From assembly GCA_016218715.1 (NCBI GenBank), contig JACRDG010000048.1, forward strand, positions 1 through 64,000: 64,000 bases of DNA. The letters are read 5' to 3'. The notes beneath the pieces are model-generated. The model did not search any database and was not told the DNA's origin. It saw nothing but the letters and a program-made list of their open reading frames with translations. The position numbers and the translations under genes are program-made. Below, in pieces: positions 46,653 through 56,800 of this stretch. Position 1 is the stretch's first letter; the number at the start of each line of letters is the position of its first letter. The stretch is from Desulfomonile tiedjei (GTDB lineage Bacteria; Desulfobacterota; Desulfomonilia; Desulfomonilales; Desulfomonilaceae).

Positions 46653-46994
46653 ATGGTGATCGATAAGCTTTGGCTGCGGATAAAAGGCGAGTTGTTGACG
46701 CTGAAGGATGATCTCTCCGAAGGCGAGAACCTGCGCGCGTGGGCTGAGCGTCTGCTGAACAAGATCGAGGAACAGTTCAAATCAGCCCCGACGGAGCCCG
46801 AGACTTCTGCGGAGGCAAACGCAAATCGGGAGCGGTCCTCACCTGAAGCTCCCGTTGCAGTTGGAAAGACCGCTCAGCGGTCGATTCAGGAACTCGAAGA
46901 GGAGTGGAGGGAGCTGGTCCGGTTGCGGAATGAGACCAAGGCGAAACCTTCGCCATCCGAGCCACCCAGCCCGAACCCTCGAAAGCTGGGCTAA
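46653..46994 (+). CDS. Small charged protein of unknown function
   Basis: The 113-residue protein has an N-terminal amphipathic helical part (about 1-45, WLRIKGELLTLKDDL), a low-complexity Pro/Glu/Ala middle, and a C-terminal predicted coiled coil (IQELEEEWRELVRLRNET). There is no known motif. The start at 46653 follows GAAGGG. It stands divergent from rpoH and alone. Confidence 0.55.
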   Translation: MVIDKLWLRIKGELLTLKDDLSEGENLRAWAERLLNKIEEQFKSAPTEPETSAEANANRERSSPEAPVAVGKTAQRSIQELEEEWRELVRLRNETKAKPSPSEPPSPNPRKLG

Positions 46995-47162
46995 CGGCAT
47001 CTCGCCTTGCCGCAGAATTGCCCCGATGGGGGAGTCGTGCCGCGGCCGGTGAGGACCGGCCCCCGACCACTCCCCTGGTATTACCGTGTCTGTAACCCTT
47101 CAATTATGCGCGGGGAAATGCCACCTCACCCCCCTTTAGAGACGGGCTAGAGATGGGATCTT

Positions 47163-47191
47163 CACCTCCCCCTGAGCAAAAGGGGGAGGTG
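47163..47191. terminator. Bidirectional hairpin between convergent genes
   Basis: Arms CACCTCCCCCT and AGGGGGAGGTG with a 7-nt loop. It lacks a long T-run, so it may be a terminator or a REP-like element between the convergent small gene and the LonB-like gene. Confidence 0.55.
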
Positions 47192-47307
47192 GCGGATTCT
47201 GGACAAGAGAAAATCGCGGAGCGCGTTAGAGAACCTGCCTTACCCCGCACGTGCGTGAATGCGCACCCAAGCCTCAAGCACGTTCACAGCATCTGAACGG
47301 ACTCGTG

Positions 47308-49824
47308 TCAGTCACCCGAGGGGTGTTCGTCACCCAAGGTAGGGCTACCCTCTTCCTCCCCTTCGCCCTTGGCCTCTTCCTCCACACTGGGATTCTCGTA
47401 TTCCTTGATCCCTTGGGACAGGTCGTCCAGGCGTTCGTCCACCAGGTAGTTGATGGTCCCTTCGGGATAGTTCCCCTCTTCATCGGGTTCTCCTGCGGGG
47501 ATGCCGGTAAGGATCTCGATCCCCTGATCCACGTGATCGATGGCCCACACGTGAAACTGGCCGGCCTTCACCGCTTCGAGGACCTCGCGATTGAGCATCA
47601 AGTCGCCTACATTGCGCCGGGGAATCATCACTCCCTGTCTTCCGGTCAGACCCAACGCTTTACAGACTCTGAAATAACCCTCGATCTTCTGGTTCACCCC
47701 TCCGATCGGTTGAACCTCTCCGTGTTGGTTCACGCTGCCTGTCACCGCGATGCCCTGATCGATGGGCTTTGCAGCGAGGTCGCTCAGAAGTGCGTACAGT
47801 TCCGTCGAGGAAGCGGAGTCGCCATCTACACCCGAGTAGGATTGCTCGAAGGTGATACTGGCCGACAGATTGAGCGGTTTGTCCTGGGCGAACCGGGCTC
47901 TGAGAAAACCAGCGAGGATAAGGACCCCTTTGTTGTAGACGTTTCCGGAGAGGTCCGCCTCTCTTTCAATACTGATGATCCCCAGTTTACCCATGCTCGT
48001 CTTGACCGTAATTCTCGACGGGCGACCGAACGAGAATTCGGGGAGCGAGTACACGCTCAGGCCGTTGATCTGACCGATCCGCTCGCCCTGCGTGTCGATC
48101 ATGATGATTCCGTCCTCTATGTACTCGTGGATTTTGTCCTCTAGCATGTTGACGCGCTCGATGGCATCCGCGAAAGCCTGTTCCACATGGCTCGCGGAGA
48201 TGGCAGAGGCTCCGGCCTCTCGTGCTGTCAAATCCGCCTCTCGTATGAGGTCGGTGATGAGTTCGAATCGTGCAGTCAGTTTCTTCTTTTGACCGGCCCA
48301 CCGCATGGCCATTTTGGCCAGTGCCTCGATGCCTGAGGCGTCGCAGGGGAGAAGCTCTTCCTCAGCACACAGCGAGGCAGCCAATCCGGCCAGTTTGTAG
48401 ATATTGGTAGGGTTGTTGGGCATGGTCGAATCGAAATCCGCCTTGATCTTGAATATCTTGCGAAAGTCCTCGTCGTACCAATGGAGTAGCTCGTAAATCT
48501 CGGGATCCCCGATCATAATCACTTTCAACTGGATCGGGATTTTCTCGGGTTTGAGCACCGATGTGAACAGAAAACTGAACGGGTCGGTCTGGATTTCCAT
48601 GACCCGGTGGCGGAGGCTACGCTTCAGGGTGTTCCATACCCCCACTTCCATCAACACGTCGTGCGCGTTGAGCACGAGATAACCACCGTTCGTTTTCAGA
48701 AAGCTTCCCGCCTTCACGTGACGATAGTCGGAATGCCACATTCCGTGGCTGTCCATGACCCGCTCAACGGTTCCAAAGAGATTCCTGAAGTTGGGGGCCG
48801 TCTCGAAAACGACCGGAGGCTTGTCCGTCTCGGAGTTGTCTACGAGGAGATTCACCTCGTAGTCCTTGAGCTGGCCCGGATCGGGCGGTACCAACATGGG
48901 CTGGCCGACCCCTTCCGCTCCGGGCGGGGCCACCAGTCGGGGACGGAACCTGTCCAGATGCTCCATCACGTCCGCTTCCAACTCGTCCATGTAGAGTTTC
49001 ACGGATTCGTCGGGGAACTGGTCCCGGATCGGATGCAGGACATCCCGGAGCATGGGGGTAATCCAGTTCTTGGCCAGTTCTTCGAGACTTTCTTGGATAG
49101 TTTTGTCAATATCCCGGGCTTCTTTGAAAATCTTTTCCATTTCCTGGGACAATTCTTTGTATTTCGCCTTAATCCTGGCCAACTCTTCGGCGCCGAACTT
49201 CCCTTCTTCCACGAGCTGCTCGAGCTGCTCGATTTTCATCGCGTTTCCCACGATGACCGGGGCAAGATCCGGACGCGTGAAGGGACCTACCTGAACCTGA
49301 ACCATCATGAAGTTCTCGGCAGTAACCTTGTTCTCGAAATTCTTGAACAAAGCCTTCTGTGCCCCCATGTGTTTATTGATGATTTCGTTTCTGGCAGCCT
49401 GGAATTCCTCGCTCTCGAAGATTGCCGGGATCTTCTTCTTCAGCGAGGCGATGAGATCGGCTACCATCCTCTTGAAGACGCTCCCCCGACCGGCCTCGAA
49501 CGAGATAAGCCGGGGTTGGTCCGGGTTCTTGAAGTTGTTCACGTAGCAGAGGTCAGGGGGAATTGGGCCTCCCACATTGATTTCATCCAGCAGTCTGAGC
49601 ACGGTTTGCGTCCGGCCGGTTCCGTTGACGCCGACAACGAAAATATTGAAGCCGAAGCTCTTCATGGCAAAGCCGCGTTTGATCGCCTTGACCGCGCGGT
49701 CCTGGCCGATGACCTCTTTCTGCGGCTGGATTTCGCCGGTGGAACCTTCGATGATCCCCTCAGGTGGGGGACTCCACGTGAGATCCTCCACACTTAAACG
49801 AACCTGGTCCTTTAGATTAGTCAT
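47308..49824 (-). CDS. LonB-like ATP-dependent serine protease
   Basis: The 838-residue protein begins with a P-loop region whose Walker A reads VGVNGTGRT, followed by a long insert (about 130-350) rich in helices, an AAA lid, and a C-terminal Lon protease domain. The catalytic Ser lies in GVDGDSASS and the Lys in GGVNQKIEGYF. It resembles the Lon-related proteins of the LonB/YcbZ type rather than LonA, having no N-terminal LonA substrate domain. A stretch of acidic residues closes the protein. GGGAA precedes the ATG. Confidence 0.88.
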   Translation of the reverse strand: MTNLKDQVRLSVEDLTWSPPPEGIIEGSTGEIQPQKEVIGQDRAVKAIKRGFAMKSFGFNIFVVGVNGTGRTQTVLRLLDEINVGGPIPPDLCYVNNFKNPDQPRLISFEAGRGSVFKRMVADLIASLKKKIPAIFESEEFQAARNEIINKHMGAQKALFKNFENKVTAENFMMVQVQVGPFTRPDLAPVIVGNAMKIEQLEQLVEEGKFGAEELARIKAKYKELSQEMEKIFKEARDIDKTIQESLEELAKNWITPMLRDVLHPIRDQFPDESVKLYMDELEADVMEHLDRFRPRLVAPPGAEGVGQPMLVPPDPGQLKDYEVNLLVDNSETDKPPVVFETAPNFRNLFGTVERVMDSHGMWHSDYRHVKAGSFLKTNGGYLVLNAHDVLMEVGVWNTLKRSLRHRVMEIQTDPFSFLFTSVLKPEKIPIQLKVIMIGDPEIYELLHWYDEDFRKIFKIKADFDSTMPNNPTNIYKLAGLAASLCAEEELLPCDASGIEALAKMAMRWAGQKKKLTARFELITDLIREADLTAREAGASAISASHVEQAFADAIERVNMLEDKIHEYIEDGIIMIDTQGERIGQINGLSVYSLPEFSFGRPSRITVKTSMGKLGIISIEREADLSGNVYNKGVLILAGFLRARFAQDKPLNLSASITFEQSYSGVDGDSASSTELYALLSDLAAKPIDQGIAVTGSVNQHGEVQPIGGVNQKIEGYFRVCKALGLTGRQGVMIPRRNVGDLMLNREVLEAVKAGQFHVWAIDHVDQGIEILTGIPAGEPDEEGNYPEGTINYLVDERLDDLSQGIKEYENPSVEEEAKGEGEEEGSPTLGDEHPSGD

Positions 49825-49988
49825 GTTGCAATTCCCTGTCTGGGTGTCGGTTCATGTCAACCCCCGCGTGAATGTCGCGTGCTCTCGCTGGCGAGTCGCC
49901 GTTGCGCTTGTTTCCGGGCTGCCAGGCACCACACGCGGACCGGCGCCCTTGGGTGAACGGCAAAAGAAGACTCACCCCCGAGCGTGAT

Positions 49989-50168
49989 TCATAACTTTAT
50001 GAGTTCTTTTATGTCTTGTCTGTTCCAGGGGAACAACGGATCTTTCGCATCCCAGAGCAAGTCAAGGATCTCCTGATCTTCCAGGAGCCCTTTCTGTTTC
50101 ATCAGCTTCAACATCCCGATGACGACCTTGCCGATGTTGAAACCCATGTAACTGCATTGATCTTCCAT
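49989..50168 (-). CDS. Small conserved-looking protein
   Basis: The 59-residue protein from the ATG at 50168 (GGAGAG upstream) has no signal peptide or membrane helix. It has a helical middle (IGKVVIGMLKLMKQKGLLED) and a charged end. It sits 30 bp after the PilZ-like gene and 164 bp before the LonB-like gene on the same strand. I do not recognise it. Confidence 0.6.
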   Translation of the reverse strand: MEDQCSYMGFNIGKVVIGMLKLMKQKGLLEDQEILDLLWDAKDPLFPWNRQDIKELIKL

Positions 50169-50198
50169 AGAGCGTCTCTCCACACACTCACAGGGATT

Positions 50199-50609
50199 TC
50201 ATCTTAACAAACCCTGGAGCGATCTCAGATATTCTCTCAAGATAACGATCGCATCGGGCTGAATGTCTACAAAGATGACCCCCACGACAAACACGTGGGC
50301 CATACGAGACAGACGCGCCTCATACCATTCCACTTGGCCCATGACTCTTATGGCCTCAAATTTCCTGCCCACCTCCAGGTGGATTTCCAGGAAATTCCGG
50401 CCGAAGCTTTCTTCGGTAAACGATATGTGCATGCCGTCTACCTCGACCCCTCCAATTTCAAAGACGAGGCCGGTCATGCTCACCGATTTCGTCATGGCCT
50501 TCTGCTCGGACGACTTCCGGGATGGATCCACCCCGTGAACGACCTTGAACCTGAAGGGGACGGCAGCTTCCACTACCGTAGCTGCTCTGATATGGCCTAT
50601 GTCTGTCAT
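50199..50609 (-). CDS. PilZ-like domain protein
   Basis: The 136-residue protein has a SVSMTGLVFEIG segment similar to the (D/N)xSxxG half of the PilZ c-di-GMP motif, with beta-strand-like stretches on both sides and a C-terminal helix. The RxxxR half is not obvious and the D/N is replaced by Ser, so c-di-GMP binding is uncertain. GGATGGACG precedes the ATG. It is upstream of the 59-residue gene. Confidence 0.6.
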   Translation of the reverse strand: MTDIGHIRAATVVEAAVPFRFKVVHGVDPSRKSSEQKAMTKSVSMTGLVFEIGGVEVDGMHISFTEESFGRNFLEIHLEVGRKFEAIRVMGQVEWYEARLSRMAHVFVVGVIFVDIQPDAIVILREYLRSLQGLLR

Positions 50610-50739
50610 CGTCCATCCGACTTCTTACAGGGGCAATCCCGGCCGCGAAGCTGCTCGCAGCCGAAAATGCAGTTTTCACCGGTCCCTGGGGAGGCTTTCA
50701 GAGTCCTCTCGATCATTCCGCCAGCTCGCCACCGGCGCG

Positions 50740-51345
50740 CTACGCCGACGTACGGCCCCCAAAGAGCATCTCGTCCAAGAGTTCCACGATAGTGTGACCC
50801 ACCAGCAAGTGGGTTTCTTGTATCCTGGGGGTGATCGTGGAATCGACGATCAAATAGTGTTGGCACAGCCTGCGCATGGGAGCGTCCGCCGGTCCGCCGA
50901 TCCCGATGGTGACCAGGCCGAGATCCCGCGCGGTCTCCAATCCCTTGACCACGTTGGAAGAGCGGCCTGAAGTGCTTATCCCCACCGCGGCGTCACCCGC
51001 CTTCCCCAGGGCTCTTATCTGTTTTGAGAACACCTCGCTCCATTCAAAGTCGTTGGCGATAGCCGTCAAGACGGAGGTGTCCGTTGTCAGGGCGAGCGCG
51101 GCCAAAGGCGGCCGGTCCATCAGGTACCGGTTGACGAACTCCGCAGCAAGATGTTGCGCATCTGCGGCCGACCCGCCATTGCCGAAGAAAACGATCTTGT
51201 TCCCGCCTTCCACGACGCTGCCAAGGGTCCGGATCACCTCCGCGAGAACCTCGATGTTGTTCTCCAGAAACCTTTCCTTGGTCCGCACACTCTCTTTGAA
51301 GATCTCCCGTATTCGGTCTTTCACCTCTTTGACCACCATGCGCAC
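50740..51345 (-). CDS. gmhA: Phosphoheptose isomerase
   Basis: The 201-residue SIS-domain protein converts sedoheptulose 7-phosphate to D-glycero-D-manno-heptose 7-phosphate for LPS core heptose. FGNGGSAADAQHLAAEF, STSGRSSNVVKG and LLVGHTIVELLDE match GmhA. A start two codons in (ATG at 51339) is possible. The partial heptose kinase at 63448 belongs to the same pathway. It lies 130 bp upstream of the PilZ-like gene on the same strand. Confidence 0.93.
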   Translation of the reverse strand: MRMVVKEVKDRIREIFKESVRTKERFLENNIEVLAEVIRTLGSVVEGGNKIVFFGNGGSAADAQHLAAEFVNRYLMDRPPLAALALTTDTSVLTAIANDFEWSEVFSKQIRALGKAGDAAVGISTSGRSSNVVKGLETARDLGLVTIGIGGPADAPMRRLCQHYLIVDSTITPRIQETHLLVGHTIVELLDEMLFGGRTSA

Positions 51346-51817
51346 GGATTAACGGCGCCTCGATCAGCCCTGCCGTTATTCATTACCACATCGCGGCGGA
51401 ATAATGAATCGGAATTTTAACGGGTTGCCATCCTCCCGAGACGCGGTCGTTCCGCGGTTTCCGTTCCTGCTGGGTATATTCCGTCCCGGAATCCCTAGGG
51501 AGACCGTTTTTAGCAGTTGCCAAATTTTTTGACCGTTTCACTAGGACAGCCCGATGGGCCCCCGAGAGGGCTTCCCAGTGCCGTTCTCCGAAATGAACGG
51601 ACCGGTCGATTTGTTGAACGGTTCTCTGGCAGAAAAGAGCCGTGTGAGGTATCATAGCACTTGCCAAAAACAACATCCGGTAGGGATGGCCGGCTCGTTG
51701 AGACGGTCAGGGGATTTGGCAACCGCCCCATGAAGCCTTGGGCTGTTCATGAGAGCCGCGGAGCACTCAAACTCCGGGTGACCCCGGCCCTTGGCTTTAG
51801 GAGTACGAAAGAGCTGC
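51346..51817. other. Gene-free divergent region
   Basis: This 472-bp segment separates divergent gmhA and the RNase gene. No RNA or protein gene could be supported. A possible -10 TATCAT occurs near 51650, without a good -35. Confidence 0.4.
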
Positions 51818-53815
51818 ATGAGCTTTCGCAAACATGATATCGTGGACTACTTCGATACTCGTCGCATCGCATGCGGCCTGATCCTCGAGGTGGACGAAAA
51901 GCGATTGAGAATCCTGACGGATCAAGGGAAAGAGGCTAGTATCCCGCCGAGCCGAGCGCTTATCGCGGCTCATGATCCGAATTTCCCCGTTGCCGGCAGC
52001 AGAGATGCGCAGGTAAGCCGCCTGCGGGAGATCTGCCTCCAAAGGGAGGAGATGAAGAACAGCATCGATCTTCCCGAGCTTTGGGAGGTCGTGTCTCCCG
52101 AGACGTCTGAAATCGGCGTACGCGACCTTACGGACCTGTTCTTCGGAAATGAGCATGATGCCAACCGCGCGGCCTCGCTCTTGAGAGCCGTGCATGAAGA
52201 TCGGATCTATTTCAGGATCCGGCCTGACACCATTGAGGTTTCCGCGCCGGAACGGGTGGAACAAGCCCTCGTGCAAAGGACGAGAGAGCGCGAACGCAGG
52301 GAGTTTCTCGCCAGGTCTGCGGAATTCCTCGCCAGTTTGAAGAACGGCCCGGGCTTGGAGATCGGTGCCCCTCCACCGGGTCTGGTGGCCATGCTGGAAG
52401 AGGCAGCCGCCGCGGGCCGAGAGTGGGGTGAGGTCAAGGCTGCCAAGGACATCTTTGTCAAAGCGGGCCTTCCGCCGGGATGGAATCCCTTCCGAGTCCT
52501 CGTGAAACTCGGCATCTGGTCCGAGGATGAGAACGTCACGCTCCGGACCGAGAGCGTCCCGGTGGAGTTTCCCCCTGAAGTGGAAGAAAGGGCCCGGGAG
52601 GTCAGTACAAAGGAGTTGCCGCTCTCATCCGAGGATCTCTCCCACGACGAATTGATTACCATAGACTCGGCCCAGACGAGAGATGTGGACGACGCGATTT
52701 CCCTGTCGTACGAGGGGGCCGATGCGATCGTAGGGATTCACATAACGGACGTGTACCATTACGTCGATGAAGACCCCCTGCTGCACGAAGAACTGCGGGA
52801 ACGGGCAACCTCAATCTACCTGCCCGAAGCAACGATACCCATGCTCCCCCCGATCCTGTCCGAAGAGGCGGCGAGCCTTGTCGAAGGAGAAATACGTCCC
52901 GCGGTCAGCATCCTGGTACGGGTAGGTCCGGATCTTCAACTGAAGGACCACAGGATTGTCGAATCACGTGTCAAGGTTGGAGAGCGCCTGTCGTACGAAG
53001 AGGCCGCGGACCGAATCGCCGATCGTGCAAGCAAGGAAGCGGTCTTGTTCCGAATCGCCCAGGCGTTGCGAGGTGCACGCGTGTCCGCGGGTGCGGTGAT
53101 ATTCAAGGATCCGGAACTCTCGGTGTACGTGACGGCTGACCGGACTATTGAAGTCAAGGTCAGAGAGAGAGAAACCCCTTCCCAGATCCTGGTGTCCGAG
53201 ATGATGATCCTCGCCAACAGCCTCTTCGCTCGCTTCCTTCACGATAGAGGTGTTCCTGCGGTATTCCGGAGCCAGCCTCCGCCCCTGGAAAAAATCGACC
53301 TCGGCGAAGGGTACGACCCGGTGCTCTCGTACCGGGCCAAGAAAGTTCTCTCTCGCGGGGATATCGACACTCAGCCCGCTCCCCATTCGACCCTTGGGGT
53401 AGGTCTGTATACGACTGCAACCTCTCCTCTGCGGCGTTACATCGACTTGCTGGTACAGGGCCAGATTAAAGCGGCAGTCAGAGGGACCCCGCCGCCGTTT
53501 GACGTGCACCAGGTAGAGCAGACCATCGCGCAAATCTCGTACCGACTGGAACGGGCCACGACGATGGAACGCGAGCGCCAACGGTATTTCCTCCTGAAGT
53601 ATCTTGAGCAGCGGCGTTCGCAGGAGTTTGAAGCGGTGGTCCTGCAAAGGTTCCCGCGATTTTATCTCGTTCAGATCAGCAGCCTTTGCCTGAACGCTGC
53701 ACTCATGGCATCGAGCACCCTGTCGCTGAACCCCCATGACCGGGTTCGGGTTCGCATCGACAAAATAGATCCCAGAGAGGACAAGCTGAATCTCGCTCTG
53801 GTACGACTGCTGTGA
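51818..53815 (+). CDS. RNase II/R-family 3'-5' exoribonuclease
   Basis: The 665-residue protein has the RNB catalytic motif IDSAQTRDVDDAISL with the metal-binding aspartates, plus HSTLGVGLYTTATSPLRRY near the C-terminus of the domain. It degrades RNA from the 3' end. The length is near RNase II, and the N-terminal part diverges from typical cold-shock domains. The ATG at 51818 with GAAAGAG before it is preferred to an upstream frame. The kinase gene follows after 4 bp, so the two are co-transcribed. Confidence 0.92.
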   Translation: MSFRKHDIVDYFDTRRIACGLILEVDEKRLRILTDQGKEASIPPSRALIAAHDPNFPVAGSRDAQVSRLREICLQREEMKNSIDLPELWEVVSPETSEIGVRDLTDLFFGNEHDANRAASLLRAVHEDRIYFRIRPDTIEVSAPERVEQALVQRTRERERREFLARSAEFLASLKNGPGLEIGAPPPGLVAMLEEAAAAGREWGEVKAAKDIFVKAGLPPGWNPFRVLVKLGIWSEDENVTLRTESVPVEFPPEVEERAREVSTKELPLSSEDLSHDELITIDSAQTRDVDDAISLSYEGADAIVGIHITDVYHYVDEDPLLHEELRERATSIYLPEATIPMLPPILSEEAASLVEGEIRPAVSILVRVGPDLQLKDHRIVESRVKVGERLSYEEAADRIADRASKEAVLFRIAQALRGARVSAGAVIFKDPELSVYVTADRTIEVKVRERETPSQILVSEMMILANSLFARFLHDRGVPAVFRSQPPPLEKIDLGEGYDPVLSYRAKKVLSRGDIDTQPAPHSTLGVGLYTTATSPLRRYIDLLVQGQIKAAVRGTPPPFDVHQVEQTIAQISYRLERATTMERERQRYFLLKYLEQRRSQEFEAVVLQRFPRFYLVQISSLCLNAALMASSTLSLNPHDRVRVRIDKIDPREDKLNLALVRLL

Positions 53816-53819
53816 AACC

Positions 53820-56800
53820 ATGTCCGAACAGCGAATAGCCCTTAAGATCATTCCGACACCCGCGACTCACGACCTCGCGGAGAGCGACCTTCTGCGGATT
53901 TCCCGAATCACCAAGATTCCCGCTGAGAAGATACGGGACCGTATTGCCAGAGGCAAAGGGATCACCATTATTACCGCGGTTCACCCCAAGGTCCAGGAGC
54001 TGCTCAATCTCATAAAATCCATGGGTTTCTCGGTCATAACCGAACCGGTGCCTGCTGCGACGGTCTCGGGCGGCGCGGCGGCTCCCCGCACCCAGCCTCC
54101 TGCACCACTGGCGAGCCAATCGGGGTCGTCGAAGGCACGAGTGGAGGAGAACGAATGGCGCGTGGGCGATATCATAGAAAACCTGTACGAGGTTCGAGAT
54201 ATCAAACACGGCGGCATGGGCGCTGTCTACGTGGTTCGCCACCGACGCTGGAACGTCATGATGGCGGTCAAATCACTCCTGAAGCGCCTCCAGGACAACG
54301 AGGAAGACAGATCCCTCTTCTTGAAAGAGGCTGAGACCTGGATCGATGTAGGATTCCACCCCAACATAGCTGCCTGCTACTACGTCAGGAACATCAATGA
54401 GCACCTCCGGATCTTTGTCGAGTACGCGGATGGAGGACCGCTCAACTATTGGCTGGCCTACCATCGCCCGGTGGGGTGGGACCTTCTCATCGACCTGATG
54501 GTTCAATTCTGTGACGGCCTGGAACACGCACACTCGAAGGGCCTCGTCCACAGAGACGTGAAACCGGGCAATTGCATGATGACCAAGAGCGGGACCCTCA
54601 AGGTCACCGACTTCGGGCTCACCAAGAGACGCAGCGCCAGCTCGGCGGATTTGGCCGGCATCACCGTCCCGGAGTACGAGAACGTCGCGGTGGAACGGGA
54701 ATCCATTACTGCAGCAGGCATGGGAACGCCCGGCTACATGGCCCCGGAAATGTGGATTCCGCATGCGGATGTGGGGCCGGCCGCGGACATCTATGCCTTT
54801 GGGGTTATGTTCTTTGAACTGTGCTGCGGAAGAAAGCCATTCGTGATCCAGCCGGGGGAGCGACGGGACAAGCTGGCCTATGCCCACGTCAAGAAGCAGC
54901 CCCCTTCACCATGTTCCTTGAGAAAAGACCTGCCCGGGCCGATCGAAGAGCTCATTCTGAAATGCCTGAACAAGAGCCCCGAGGACCGGTACACGTCCTT
55001 CGGCGACGTTCGGGAGGAATTGACTGCCATTTTCGAGTCACTCTTCAAGAGGCGCTTCACTAGGGAAAAGCCTGATGAGGTTCGCCTCTTCTCGGATGCC
55101 CTCAATAACCGTGCAGTGTCCCTCATGGACTTGAATCACCATGAGGAAGCTGAAGCCGCCCTGGAAAAAGCCCTGCGGTCGGATCCCCACCACCCGGAGG
55201 CGGTGTACAACCGCGGGCTCCTGGAGTGGCTACGCAGCGGAAAACCTGACTGGGATCTTGTCAAGCTGCTGGAAGAGGTGGTCAAGGCCCCCGAGTATCA
55301 GGGTCGCGCGGCCCACCTCCTGGGTCGGTGCCTGCTGACCCTGGGAGATGCTTCTCGAGCACAGAAAGCGTGCGAAACAGCGCTCTCCTCAGAAGAATCG
55401 TCTGAAGACCGGCTCAAGCCCTATTCCATAGCGCTGATCGGATGCGGTAAGGACAGAGATGCGATCGCTCACATGGAGACGTACCTCAAGGAATATCCCA
55501 ATGACGACGAGGCCATCGGTTGGCTTGTTGCAGCTCTCGCCCGGTCCGATCGCTCCAAGGAGGCCGAGGAATGGCTCGGCCGCCTGAGCGTAGGTTCGGA
55601 ACTCGCCGCGCTGGGCCTGCATGAGATCACCGAGGCCTTTGTTTTCACCGGTCTTGAGGAGCAGCATGTCCTTAAAGGGCACACGGGCTGGGTCACCTTC
55701 GCATGCCCTCTTCCAAAGTCGGACCTGTTCCTTACTGCCTCTCGCGACCGGACGCTCAGGGTATGGGACCCCGTAACAGGGGAGGAGAAGGGCCGGACAG
55801 CCCTGGTGGGCCAGCCTCCCGGCGATCTGTGGATATCGCCCGATGAGCGTCTGGTCCTCCTCGCGTCGGGACAGGCGGGCGCACCTAGTCAGATGCTGGA
55901 TCTCGAATCAGGCCGGTATGTGGGAAAACCTATCGGGCACGAAGGGCTGGTCACTGCGGCCGGGTTTTCCCGTGACGGCGGGTTCGTGGTCACGGTCGAG
56001 CAGAAGGGCGCGGTGCGACTGTGGGACGCGGTCCACTTGAGGGCGGCTGGGTCGTTCAAGGTGCCGATCCATACCGCAGCCGCCGTCGTATCGAGTGACC
56101 CGGCCGATCTTGACATACTCGTCGCCGGAATGGACCGCATGGTGAAGAGAATTCGGCTGGCAACCGGCCAGGTGGAAACATTCGACCCCGGACATCGCGA
56201 TGCGATCACGGGCTTGAAAGCGGATCCCTGTGGCACGAGAGCGCTTACTTCCGGTCGGGACAGGCAGGTTATCGTCTGGAATGTGCGGTCCGGCACGATA
56301 GTCACCACATTTCAGGTCCATCAGGAGCCGGTAACAGCCATGGCCATCAATCCCGTGAGGGATCTGGCGGCCTCGTACGACCCCAGAGGAGGCCTTAAGG
56401 TCTGGGATGTGAAGACGGGCATGGTCTTCAGGTCGTTTTCCACCGGTGATGCGGAGACCCACGCCATCTCGTTCAGTAGGGACGGAACGCAACTGGGAGC
56501 AGGCGGGAAAGAGATGGTTTTCCGGGTCTGGGATGTCAGAGGGCGTCATGTGGTGCCTGGCTTGGCTTTGGCAAAGATCTTGCCGGTGACCAAGCAAATG
56601 AGATCGGACCGAAAATTCAAGGCCTTGATGGAACGGGCGCACAGGGCTGTAAAAAAGGGAGCCTTTGCCAAGGCGTACCGCCTGCTGCGTGAAACGCAGA
56701 CTTTGGCGGGATATGAACGATCGGATCAGGCCCTCGATCTGATACACCGCATGAAAGATCGCGGTACCAGAACCGGTATTCATGGAGGATGGAAGCGCAA

